Source of the DNA: an uncultured Chloroflexota bacterium
GTDB taxonomy: Bacteria > Chloroflexota > Chloroflexia > Thermomicrobiales > UBA6265
DNA: 49,775 nucleotides
Assembly (NCBI GenBank): GCA_937870845.1
Contig: CALMZR010000406.1
Location: forward strand, 1 to 49,775
Direction: 5' to 3'
Shown: positions 41,235-49,109 of the stretch, piece by piece
How the letters are laid out: each line of letters opens with the position of its first letter
Numbering within the stretch: position 1 is the first letter of the stretch
Translations under genes and position numbers: made by a program
The notes under the pieces: model-generated
What the model saw: only the letters and a program-made list of their open reading frames with translations
Told to the model about the DNA's origin: nothing
Databases searched by the model: none

Positions 41235-42047
41235 CTACGGGCAATGTGTCGGGTTGAGCGTGACCAGCGTCACTTCCGGCGGGCAGCGAAAGCGGATCGG
41301 GGGCCGGTAGACGCCGACGCCGCGGGAGGTGTGGATCGGCATGCTGGCGACTTGGTTGAGGCCGGAGACGTAGCGGCGGCCGCCGCTGGGGGCCGCGATG
41401 TTGCCCAGCAAGGGGAGTCGGACTTGGCCGCCGTGGCTGTGGCCGGAAAGTTGAAGGAGGGGGCCGTAGCGCGCGGCGTCGGGCGCCCAATCGGGTTCGT
41501 GCCAGAGCGCGACTGTCGCGGCGTCAAGCGGCGCGCCGGCGAACGCTCGAGGCACGTCCGGGGTCCCGAGGATGGCGTCGTCGATGCCGACGATCCAGAG
41601 ATCACCGGCGGGTGTTTCGACTCGCGCGGCTTCGTTGCGCAGGACGCGGATGCCCTGGCGCTCCAGGAGGGAGGTCAGGCGCGGGGCGTCGCACGAGTAG
41701 TCGTGGTTGCCGAGGACGGCGATCGCGCCGTAAGGCGTCGAGGCCGCGTGCGCGCCGAGAACGGCGGCGGCATCGGGCGCGTAGCGCGGGGATTCGCAAA
41801 TGTAGTCGCCGCCGAAGAGGAGGAGATCGGGCTTGGCGGCGCTGAGGAGCGTCAGGGCGCGGTCGACGTCGGCGGCGCGGATGGCGGGGCCGATGTGGGT
41901 GTCGGTGACGAAGCCGATGCGAAACGGCTGCCCGATGCCGAGGCGGTCGGGGACATCGAGGTCGAGTCGCACCAGTTTTGGGTCGTAGGGGGCGGTGTGT
42001 CGGGCGCGGTGCAGCATGCCCCCCGCGACGATGGCTCCGGCGCCCAT
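41235..42047 (-). CDS. calcineurin-like metallophosphoesterase
   Basis: The full metal-binding set is present: DTHIG, GGDYI, GNHDY, and GHSHGGQ near the end, as in YkuE-like phosphoesterases. The start is uncertain. ATG 42047 gives 270 residues, but the hydrophobic stretch LARLAAGAMGAGAIVAGGML, which looks like a membrane anchor, begins before it. The frame stays open further upstream straight into repeat family 2 (copy C, 42108-42204), so the true 5' end may have been altered by that repeat. No good ribosome site precedes either option. It lies between ispG and the Gfo/Idh gene on the same strand. Confidence 0.85.
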   Translation of the reverse strand: MGAGAIVAGGMLHRARHTAPYDPKLVRLDLDVPDRLGIGQPFRIGFVTDTHIGPAIRAADVDRALTLLSAAKPDLLLFGGDYICESPRYAPDAAAVLGAHAASTPYGAIAVLGNHDYSCDAPRLTSLLERQGIRVLRNEAARVETPAGDLWIVGIDDAILGTPDVPRAFAGAPLDAATVALWHEPDWAPDAARYGPLLQLSGHSHGGQVRLPLLGNIAAPSGGRRYVSGLNQVASMPIHTSRGVGVYRPPIRFRCPPEVTLVTLNPTHCP

Positions 42048-42107
42048 TGCTCCAGCGGCGAGACGAGCAAGGGCGGCTCGACCGAGAAGTCTTTCACCCG
42101 GCTGTAG

Positions 42108-42204
42108 GGGCGCTGCTTGCTGCGCCCGTCGGCCGGGGGCCGAGAATGGGTGTTCAGCAACCCCGTTGTGGCCCTGCGGGCCACGGGCGCAGCTTGCTGC
42201 GCCC
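42108..42204. repeat. repeat family 2, full copy C
   Basis: The outer arms GGGCGCTGCTTGCTGCGCCC and GGGCGCAGCTTGCTGCGCCC frame GTCGGCCGGGGGCCGAG and GTGGCCCTGCGGGCCAC. It is in the same order and spacing as copy B, but with different outer-stem sequence. It sits just upstream of the phosphoesterase start. Confidence 0.75.
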
Positions 42205-42245
42205 TTACGATCCGCGTCTGGCTCCGGAATGGCTGGATCTGCCAC

Positions 42246-43424
42246 CTAGACAGGGGTGAGGCGGAGAGAAGGGCGGGCTGCCTGGTAGCGAGCGGGGTCG
42301 TCGTCGACGATGCCTTGGCGGCGCTCGTCGATGACGAGGCGGATTTCGTTCTTGAGTGCGTCGAGCATGTCTGCTTCGGCGACGGTGCGCACGATCTTGC
42401 CCTTGCGGAAGATGACGCCCTTGGAGTTCCCGGCGGCGAGGCCGACGTCGGCATCGCGCGATTCGCCGGGACCGTTGACGACGCAGCCCATCACGGCGAC
42501 GCGGATCGGCTCGTCGACGGTGGCCAGAAACTCGTCGACCTGATTGGCGAGGGTGAAGAGATCGACTTCGACGCGGCCGCAGGTGGGGCAGGCGATCATG
42601 ATCGCGCCTTTTTGCCGCAGTTCCAGGCTCTTGAGGATCTCGTAGGCGACGAAGACCTCTTCGACGGGATCGGTGGTCAGGGAGACGCGGATGGTATCGC
42701 CGATGCCGAGCGCGAGGAGCGTGCCGATGCCAGCGGCGGAGCGGACGCTGCCGGCGCGGGGGGTGCCGGCTTCGGTGACGCCGAGGTGGAGGGGGTAGTC
42801 GTTGGGCAGCGCGGCGAAGCGGCGGTAGGCCTCGAAGAGCACGGGCAGCTCGAAGGCTTTGAGGCTGACTTTGGTCAGGCCGAAGTCGAGGTCTTCCAGG
42901 ATCTGGATGTGGCCCAGGGCGGAGCGGACCAGCCATTCGGCGCGCAGCTCGAGCTGGCTGGCGTTCTGCTGCGCCATCTCGTCAACGAAGGCCTCAGGCA
43001 TCGGGGCGACGGAGCCGAAGTTGACGCCGATGCGGATGGGGGTCTGGCGTTCCTTGGCCTTGGCGACGACTTCGCGCACGTCTTCCGGCTTGCGGATGTT
43101 GCCGGGGTTGAGGCGCAAGCCGTGGATGCCGGCATCGAGCGCCTTGAGGGCGAGCGTGTGCTCGAAGTGGATGTCGGCGATGAGGGGGACGGGCGAATGG
43201 GGGACGATGTCGGGGAGGGCGGCGGCGGCTTTGCGGTCTGGGACGGCGATGCGGACGATCTCGCAGCCGGCCTCGGCCAACTCGCGGATCTGGCGCAGAG
43301 TGGCGATGGGGTCGCGCGTATCGGACGTGGTCATCGATTGGACGACGATGGGGTTGTCGCCGCCGATGCGGACGTCCCCCACGTGGAGGACGCGGGTGTG
43401 GCGGCGGGGAGCGATCAAGGTCAT
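42246..43424 (-). CDS. ispG: 4-hydroxy-3-methylbut-2-en-1-yl diphosphate synthase
   Basis: IspG (GcpE) is the [4Fe-4S] enzyme of the penultimate step in the non-mevalonate isoprenoid pathway. The 392-residue protein has the TIM-barrel start (GGDNPIVVQSMTTSDTRD), HFEHTLALKALDAG, LRLNPGNI, GVNFGS, GVTEAG, and the C-terminal cluster ligands in CPTCGR and GCVVNGPGES. The ATG at 43424 is set by the family N-terminus, with GAGGA 10 nt upstream. It follows rseP by 70 bp, a gap that holds a family-3 repeat. An rseP-ispG pairing (often with dxr) is common in bacteria; dxr is not in this window. Confidence 0.97.
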   Translation of the reverse strand: MTLIAPRRHTRVLHVGDVRIGGDNPIVVQSMTTSDTRDPIATLRQIRELAEAGCEIVRIAVPDRKAAAALPDIVPHSPVPLIADIHFEHTLALKALDAGIHGLRLNPGNIRKPEDVREVVAKAKERQTPIRIGVNFGSVAPMPEAFVDEMAQQNASQLELRAEWLVRSALGHIQILEDLDFGLTKVSLKAFELPVLFEAYRRFAALPNDYPLHLGVTEAGTPRAGSVRSAAGIGTLLALGIGDTIRVSLTTDPVEEVFVAYEILKSLELRQKGAIMIACPTCGRVEVDLFTLANQVDEFLATVDEPIRVAVMGCVVNGPGESRDADVGLAAGNSKGVIFRKGKIVRTVAEADMLDALKNEIRLVIDERRQGIVDDDPARYQAARPSLRLTPV

Positions 43425-43433
43425 TGAAATGGT

Positions 43434-43480
43434 GTCCTCGGAGTTCCTCGGAATGACACGGCGCCTGGGAATGACACCGC
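43434..43480. repeat. dispersed repeat family 3, copy 4
   Basis: GTCCTCGGAGTTCCTCGGAATGACACGGCGC is followed by a second GGGAATGACACCGC. It lies between rseP and ispG. Its GAGGA also provides the ribosome site of ispG. Confidence 0.5.
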
Positions 43481-43494
43481 ACTCATGTGCGGCG

Positions 43495-44835
43495 CTACGG
43501 GAGGAATGAGCGGCCCTCGTATATGCGGAGGGCATCGAGGGCCAGGACGATGGCCATGAAGCCCAGCAGAAGGATCAGGCCGGCGACGTGGACGAGACCC
43601 TCGCGCTCCGGGGCGAGCCGTTTGCCGCCACGCAACACTTCGATAATGACGAACAGAAGGCGGCCGCCGTCGAGGGCGGGCAGGGGCAGCAGATTCAGCA
43701 TGGCGAGGTTGAGCGATAGCAGGATGGTCAGTTGGCCGAGTGTGACCCAGAGCGGCAACGGGCTGGCGGCGACGATCTCGCTGGTGGCCTGACCCATGCC
43801 GAGCGGGCCGGCAATCTGGCCGAGCGGCGCCTGGCCGGTGATGAGGTCGCGAATCATGGCGACCATCTCGGTGGTCTGTCCCCAGGCCTGACCGATGCCG
43901 ACGGGGATCACGGAGCCGAGCGGGACTCGCTCGAAAATCGGTTCGATGGCGGGGGTGAATCCCAGCGGCGCGAAGATATCGGCGTCTGCATCGAGGGAAG
44001 GCACGGCGAGCGAAACCGTTTCTCGGTTTTCGCCGCGCTGGACCTCAACGGCAACCGCCCCGCCAGCGGCATCCAGGAGCGCAAACTGCAATCCAATCGG
44101 ATCACTGATGGCTTCCGGGCCGATGGCCACGATGCGGTCGCCGGGCAACAGTCCCGCGGCGGATGCCGGCGAGTCTGGAGTTACGCTCTCCACGGTCGTT
44201 ACGGCGATGGCGGGCTCGCTGATGCCGACGCCAGTGGCGCCTTGCCCTGGCGGAGGGTTGATTCGGGGCGTGACGGTCGTCTCCACGAGGGCGCCGTCTC
44301 GCTCCACGACGACGCTCAGCGGGCGCCCGGCGAATTCGCGAGTGCGGGCGCCGACGTCGCTGGCCGACGTCACCGGCATGCCCGCCACCTCGACGATGCG
44401 ATCGCCGGCTTCCCAGCCGGCTTCGACCGCCGGCGAGTCCGGGACGACTTCGGAGATGTAGACGTTCGACGTCGTGACGCCCTGGACGCCGACGATGACG
44501 ATCATGAGCAGGAAGGCCAGGGCGAAGTTCATCAGCGAACCGGCGATGAGGAAGAAGCCGCGCTGGGCGGGAGACTTGGCGTTGAACGACTCCGGGTCGC
44601 CGGCTCCGGTGTCTTCGCCGAGCACCTTGACGAAACCGCCGAACGGGATCCAGTTGAGCGACCAGAGGACGCCCTTGTGGCGCCAGCCGACGAGCCGGGG
44701 CGGAATGCCAATGCCGAACTCTTCGACCTTGACCCCGATGAGCCGCGCGGCCACGAAGTGACCGATCTCGTGGACGAGGATAAGCACGCCCAGGATAGGG
44801 ATGATGTAGAGACCGTTTCTCAGTCCTTCTGACAC
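43495..44835 (-). CDS. rseP: site-2 intramembrane metalloprotease RseP
   Basis: This M50 protease cuts membrane-bound anti-sigma factors or signal-peptide remnants within the membrane. The 446-residue protein has the zinc motif H22-E-x2-H26 (LVHEIGHFVAARL) in the first membrane helix and two PDZ domains: about 115-200 around VVPDSPAVEAGWEAGDRIVEV, then VTPDSPASAAGLLPGDRIVAI. The third metal ligand lies in LLPLPALDGGRL near the C-terminus. The start is GTG with GGAG about 11 nt upstream. It heads a minus-strand run with ispG. Two PDZ domains match the E. coli type more than the single-PDZ Bacillus RasP. Confidence 0.95.
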   Translation of the reverse strand: MSEGLRNGLYIIPILGVLILVHEIGHFVAARLIGVKVEEFGIGIPPRLVGWRHKGVLWSLNWIPFGGFVKVLGEDTGAGDPESFNAKSPAQRGFFLIAGSLMNFALAFLLMIVIVGVQGVTTSNVYISEVVPDSPAVEAGWEAGDRIVEVAGMPVTSASDVGARTREFAGRPLSVVVERDGALVETTVTPRINPPPGQGATGVGISEPAIAVTTVESVTPDSPASAAGLLPGDRIVAIGPEAISDPIGLQFALLDAAGGAVAVEVQRGENRETVSLAVPSLDADADIFAPLGFTPAIEPIFERVPLGSVIPVGIGQAWGQTTEMVAMIRDLITGQAPLGQIAGPLGMGQATSEIVAASPLPLWVTLGQLTILLSLNLAMLNLLPLPALDGGRLLFVIIEVLRGGKRLAPEREGLVHVAGLILLLGFMAIVLALDALRIYEGRSFLP

Positions 44836-44987
44836 TGCTGCTAGCGCTCCGTTCCCCGCGATGGCGCGGCCGTGTTGGCCGCCGATGGCCTTCCGCGCGT
44901 CGTCTCCGAGTCTACAACGCCAGGCGGCGGCGGGGTGATCCGTAGCGTCATATACCGGCGCCCGACTTGCGATTTGATGTTCGAGAA

Positions 44988-45000
44988 ACTGGCGTCCAGT
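44988..45000. promoter_or_regulatory. palindrome upstream of ald, possible operator
   Basis: ACTGG-CGT-CCAGT is a perfect 5-bp inverted repeat directly before the -10-like TATGTTAGACT. It lies 109 bp before the ald start, in the 273-bp gap between rseP and ald. That gap holds no gene I can support. Confidence 0.35.
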
Positions 45001-45108
45001 TATGTTAGACTGCGGGCGCCCGCGAGGGTTGGGGTGGGGTGAGCGGACGAGTCAGGGTGCATGCATGAGGGACGAGCAGAGCAGCATCCCGCACAGGGGC
45101 GCCGCGCC

Positions 45109-46239
45109 ATGCTGGTAGGCGTGCCGAAAGAGGTCAAGGACCACGAGTTCCGGGTCGCCGTGACGCCGTCGGGCGCGCGCGAGTACGGGCGGCGGGGGCA
45201 TCGGGTGCTGGTGCAGCGTAGAGCGGGCGAGGGGAGCGGGTTCACCGATCCCGAGTACGCGGCGGTCGGCGCGGAGTTGGCCGATACGGCGGAGGAGGTC
45301 TTCGCCCGCGCCGACATGATCGTCAAGGTCAAGGAGCCGGTCCCGGCCGAGTTCGAACTTCTGCGCCCAAGCCAGTTGCTCTTCACCTATCTCCATCTGG
45401 CGGCGGACGAGCCGCTGACGCGGGCGCTCATGGGCAACGGCGTGCAGGCGGTGGCCTACGAGACGGTTCAGCTCGAAAGCGGGGTCTTGCCGCTGCTGAC
45501 GCCGATGAGCGAGGTGGCCGGGAGGATGTCGGTCCAGGTGGGTGCGCATCACCTGGAGAAGGCGCACGGCGGCAACGGAACGTTGCTGGGCGGCATTCCC
45601 GGGGTGCCGGGGGCGCACGTCGCCATCATGGGCGGCGGGGTGGTCGGGGCGAACGCGGCGCAAATCGCGCTCGGCATGGGCGCCAACGTCACCATCATCG
45701 ACAAGTCCCTCGATCGCTTGCGCCAGCTCGACACCCTGCTGCACGGGCGCATCAATACGCTAGCTTCCAACACGGACAACGTGGCAGCAGAAGTGCAGCG
45801 GGCCGATTTGGTGGTCGGGGCGGTGCTGGTTCCCGGAGCCAAGGCGCCGAAGATCGTCTCGGAGGAGATGGTGGCTTCGATGCGGCCGGGCTCGGTGGTG
45901 GTCGACGTCGCCATCGACCAGGGCGGTTGCATCGCCACGGCGCGGCCAACAACGCACAGTGCGCCCACGTACGTCGATCATGGCGTCGTGCATTATTGCG
46001 TGACGAACATGCCGGGGGCGGTGCCCCGGACGAGCACGATCGGGTTGTCTAACGCGACGTTGCCGTATGGGCTGTTGCTGGCGGATCACGGGTTGGCAAG
46101 GGCCGTCGCCGAGGATCCGGAGCTGGCGATGGGCGTCAACGTGCTGAATGGACGAATCACGCACCCGGGGGTCGCGGAGGCCTTCGGACTGGAGTACACG
46201 CCGCTGGCGGACGTCACGCTTGCGGGCATCGCGGCGTAG
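45109..46239 (+). CDS. ald: alanine dehydrogenase
   Basis: The enzyme interconverts L-alanine and pyruvate plus ammonia with NAD. The 376-residue protein starts [20 protein letters not shown]. It has the substrate lysine K75 (VKVKEP), catalytic H96 (TYLHLAADE), and the NAD fold [20 protein letters not shown]. The C-terminal [21 protein letters not shown] is diagnostic and separates it from transhydrogenase alpha subunits. The start at 45109 follows the family N-terminus; an in-frame ATG at 45061 would add 16 unlike residues. A palindrome at 44988 may be an operator. xerC follows 62 bp downstream. Confidence 0.96.
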   Translation: MLVGVPKEVKDHEFRVAVTPSGAREYGRRGHRVLVQRRAGEGSGFTDPEYAAVGAELADTAEEVFARADMIVKVKEPVPAEFELLRPSQLLFTYLHLAADEPLTRALMGNGVQAVAYETVQLESGVLPLLTPMSEVAGRMSVQVGAHHLEKAHGGNGTLLGGIPGVPGAHVAIMGGGVVGANAAQIALGMGANVTIIDKSLDRLRQLDTLLHGRINTLASNTDNVAAEVQRADLVVGAVLVPGAKAPKIVSEEMVASMRPGSVVVDVAIDQGGCIATARPTTHSAPTYVDHGVVHYCVTNMPGAVPRTSTIGLSNATLPYGLLLADHGLARAVAEDPELAMGVNVLNGRITHPGVAEAFGLEYTPLADVTLAGIAA

Positions 46240-46301
46240 GGCAGTGCTCGGACGTGCGCCGCGGGCGTTGCGTCGGCAACGTCGAGGCGCGGGAGGAACC
46301 A

Positions 46302-47300
46302 ATGGATCACGACATCGACCGATTTCTGCGGGTGCTCGAGACGGAGCGCGGATTCTCGGTCAACACCATCTTCGCCTATCGCAATGACCTGACCCAGTTC
46401 CTCGGCTATCTGCGGGGCGAAACGGGCGACGAAGGCGGGCGCGAAGGGAACGGCCATCTTGATGAGGCCGTGGGTCTCGTCGGTACGCCGGACATCGTGC
46501 TCCGGGTGGAGCGCTGGGATCAGCTCAGCGATCAGCACCTGACCAGCTTCCTGCTCTATCTGCGCAGCCGCAAGTACGCCTCCTCGACGGTGGCGCGCAA
46601 GATGGCGGCGATCAAGTCGTTCTTCAATTTTCTCATCAGCGAAGGGATGATGCGCGGCGATCCCTCGGCGCGGATGACGGCGCCGAAGGTCGATAAGTAC
46701 ACCCCGCGCTCGATCTCGCCGGAGGAAGTGCAGCGGCTGCTGGAGCAACCGGGCAAGGGCATGGCGCCGGAGGGGCGCCGTCCTGAGACGTACCGCGACC
46801 GGGCCATGCTGGAGACGCTCTACTCGACGGGGATGCGGGTGAGCGAGTTGGTGGCGTTGGATACCTGCGACGTCGACCTGGGGGAGCGCCACATGCGCTG
46901 CGCCGGGCGCACGAACCGCGAGCGCAGGGTGCCGCTGCGGGACAGCGCCATCGACGCCATCGACCACTACCTGGCGCGTGGCCGGCCAATGCTTGTGCTG
47001 CGCGAGGAAGAAGCCCTGTTCCTGAACCACCGCGGCAACCGGCTGACTCGGCAGGGATTCTGGCTGATCCTGAAGTCGTACGCCAACCAGGCGGAGATCG
47101 CCGATATCACGCCGCACACGCTGCGCCACACGTTTGCCACGCACGCGCTGCGCAGCGGCATGGACCTGCGCGAGGTGCAGCAACTCCTGGGGCACGTCAG
47201 CATCTCGACGACGCAGGTCTACCGCCGGCTGGCGACCGATCAGGAACGCGTCGGCGCGGCGGAATCTGCCGGGGCTGGGTCCGAGGCGTACCTCGACTGA
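46302..47300 (+). CDS. xerC: XerC/XerD-like tyrosine recombinase with the catalytic Lys replaced
   Basis: This is a site-specific recombinase of the type that resolves chromosome dimers at dif, 332 residues. The N-terminal SAM-like domain (MDHDIDRFLRVLETERGFS) contains an extra loop of about 30 residues (39-70). Catalytic residues seen are R179 (STGMRVSELVAL), H272 and R275 (PHTLRHTFATHAL), H298 (LLGHVSISTTQVY) and Y307. The lysine of the usual GKG motif (K172 in E. coli XerD, 24 residues after the first Arg) is R203 here, in CAGRTNRERRVPL. GGAGGAA lies 6-7 nt before the ATG. It follows ald closely. No integrase-type neighbours or attachment sites are seen, so it is probably the housekeeping enzyme. 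Confidence 0.9.
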   Translation: MDHDIDRFLRVLETERGFSVNTIFAYRNDLTQFLGYLRGETGDEGGREGNGHLDEAVGLVGTPDIVLRVERWDQLSDQHLTSFLLYLRSRKYASSTVARKMAAIKSFFNFLISEGMMRGDPSARMTAPKVDKYTPRSISPEEVQRLLEQPGKGMAPEGRRPETYRDRAMLETLYSTGMRVSELVALDTCDVDLGERHMRCAGRTNRERRVPLRDSAIDAIDHYLARGRPMLVLREEEALFLNHRGNRLTRQGFWLILKSYANQAEIADITPHTLRHTFATHALRSGMDLREVQQLLGHVSISTTQVYRRLATDQERVGAAESAGAGSEAYLD

Positions 47301-47349
47301 GCAATGCGCGCCGCTATGGCCGGCCGCGCCAGGCAGACGGCTATTGCTC
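47299..47349 (+). terminator. stem-loop at the end of xerC
   Basis: GAGCAAT (47299-47305, overlapping the stop codon) pairs with ATTGCTC (47343-47349). There is no T run, so it is a weak candidate. Confidence 0.3.
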
Positions 47350-47371
47350 GCTGGATCGATGACCGGATTGC

Positions 47372-47470
47372 AGGGGCGCCGCTTGCTGCGCCCGTGGTCC
47401 GCAGGGCCACATCGTCGTTGCGTGGCATCTGTTGTCGGCCTGCTGCCGACGGGCGCAACAAGCAGCCCCC
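47372..47470. repeat. repeat family 2, full copy D
   Basis: This is the reverse-complement orientation of copies B and C. It contains GTGGTCCGCAGGGCCAC and GTCGGCCTGCTGCCGAC within GC-rich outer arms that pair with some G-T and mismatched positions. It fills most of the 266-bp gap before glyQS; no T-box features were seen there. Confidence 0.75.
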
Positions 47471-47566
47471 TTTCTGGCGAACGATTCAGTGAAACGCGGG
47501 TTGGGCGCCTCGACACTTCCCGTGGGGAATGGTCCACGGGTTGAATCAATGGGGAAACCGAAGCTG

Positions 47567-48982
47567 ATGACGACTTCCGAAACCACTCGCGTCGCCACCA
47601 TGGACAAGATCGCCGCGCTGGCCAAACGGCGCGGATTTGTCTTCCCCGGGTCGGACATTTATGGAGGGCTGGCCAACACCTGGGATTACGGTCCGCTCGG
47701 CGTCGAGCTGAAGCGCAACGTCAAGGACGTGTGGTGGCGGACGTTCGTGCATGGGCGGCGCGACATCGTCGGCATTGACGCCGGAATCCTGATGCACCCG
47801 CGGGTCTGGGAGGCGTCCGGGCACGTCGAGAGCTTCAATGACCCGCTGGTCGACTGCCGGACATGCAAGAGCCGGTTTCGGGCCGATCACCTGATCGAGG
47901 AGAGGCTGGGGCAGCACGCGGAGGGGAAGTCGCCAGCGGAGATGTCGCGGATCATTGCCGAGGCGGGCCTGAAATGCACGGTCTGTGGCAACGCCACGCT
48001 GACCGACGCCCGGCAGTTCAACATGATGTTCCGCACGGTCATCGGGCCGGTGGAGGAGACGGGCACGGAGGTCTACCTGCGGCCGGAGACGGCGCAGGCG
48101 ATGTTCGTGCAGTTCAAGAATATTCTCGCCACCGGCCGGGTAAAAGTTCCCTTCGGCATCGCGCAGATCGGGAAGGCGTTCCGCAACGAGATCACGCCGG
48201 GCAACTTCATCTTCCGCCTGCTCGAGTTCGAGCAGATGGAGATCGAGTACTTCGTCAAGCCGGACGAGGCGGCGGAGTCGTTCGAGACTTGGGTCGCGGC
48301 CATGCGCGACTGGCTGGGTTCCATCGGGGTCAAAGACGAATTCGTGCGCGTCCGCGAGCACGACGCCGACGAGCTGTCCCACTATTCGAGCCGCACGATC
48401 GACTACGAGTATCTGTTTCCGGGGTCAATGGGGTGGCGGGAGCTGTATGGGCTGGCCAACCGCAGCGATTACGACCTGCGCCAGCATCAGGAGCATAGCG
48501 GCGAGGACTTGCAGTATTTCGATCAGGCCGAGAATCGGAAGTATCTCCCGTACGTGATCGAGCCGACGTTCGGGGTGGATCGGACCTGCCTGATCCTGCT
48601 CCTCGACGCGTACGACGAGGAAGAGACCGTCGACGTCAATGGGAAACCGGATACGCGGGTGGTCTTGCGGCTGCACCCGCGGGTGGCGCCCTACAAGGCG
48701 GCGGTGCTGCCGTTGCTGCGGAAGCCGGAGCTGGCGGAGCCGGCGCAGCGGCTTTTCGAGGCGCTGAGCGGCGTGCCGGGCGCTTTGGTCGAGTACGACG
48801 AGACGGGGAACATTGGCAAGCGGTATCGGCGGCAGGACGAGATCGGGACGCCGTTTTGCTTCACAGTCGATTTCGAGTCTCTGGAGGATCAGAGCGTCAC
48901 GGTTCGCCACCGGGACGACATGAGCCAGGAGCGGCTGGCGATGGCGGACGTGCCGGGGTGGTTGCTGGAGCGGATAGCCTGA
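47567..48982 (+). CDS. glyQS: glycyl-tRNA synthetase, alpha2 dimer type
   Basis: This class II synthetase charges tRNA-Gly; it is the single-chain type of 471 residues. Motifs: [38 protein letters not shown], the zinc cysteines CRTCKS and [18 protein letters not shown], the class II motif 2 [21 protein letters not shown], and motif 3 [11 protein letters not shown]. The anticodon-binding domain is at the C-terminus ([15 protein letters not shown]). The start is uncertain: ATG 47567 has GGGGAA about 11 nt upstream, and ATG 47549 is 6 codons earlier without a site. A full family-2 repeat ends about 96 nt upstream. A family-1 terminator follows. Confidence 0.95.
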   Translation: MTTSETTRVATMDKIAALAKRRGFVFPGSDIYGGLANTWDYGPLGVELKRNVKDVWWRTFVHGRRDIVGIDAGILMHPRVWEASGHVESFNDPLVDCRTCKSRFRADHLIEERLGQHAEGKSPAEMSRIIAEAGLKCTVCGNATLTDARQFNMMFRTVIGPVEETGTEVYLRPETAQAMFVQFKNILATGRVKVPFGIAQIGKAFRNEITPGNFIFRLLEFEQMEIEYFVKPDEAAESFETWVAAMRDWLGSIGVKDEFVRVREHDADELSHYSSRTIDYEYLFPGSMGWRELYGLANRSDYDLRQHQEHSGEDLQYFDQAENRKYLPYVIEPTFGVDRTCLILLLDAYDEEETVDVNGKPDTRVVLRLHPRVAPYKAAVLPLLRKPELAEPAQRLFEALSGVPGALVEYDETGNIGKRYRRQDEIGTPFCFTVDFESLEDQSVTVRHRDDMSQERLAMADVPGWLLERIA

Positions 48983-49000
48983 GGGCGGCAACACTCCCAA

Positions 49001-49079
49001 CCCCTCTCCCCTGATCGCCTTTGTCCCCAACCGCCGCCCAGAGGGCGCCCGGCCCCGTTCGCGGGGAGAGGGGCTTTGT
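49001..49079 (+). terminator. repeat family 1, copy 5, terminator of glyQS
   Basis: CCCCTCTCCCC (49001-49011) pairs perfectly with GGGGAGAGGGG (49063-49073), followed by CTTTGTT. The loop holds the GAGGGCGCCCGGCC block seen in the copy at 23861. It lies between convergent genes. Confidence 0.7.
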
Positions 49080-49109
49080 TGCAGCGGGCGGCGGCTGGAT
49101 GGGAGATCG

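Noticed and set aside
46302-47300. An integrase marking a mobile island
   Set aside because: It is flanked by ald and glyQS with normal composition, no tRNA target site, direct repeats or phage genes.
32325-47470. A CRISPR array made of the dispersed hairpin repeats
   Set aside because: Copies are kilobases apart with genes between them, and no cas gene is present.
47301-47566. A T-box riboswitch before glyQS
   Set aside because: No specifier loop, T-box sequence or terminator is visible; the gap is filled by a family-2 repeat.
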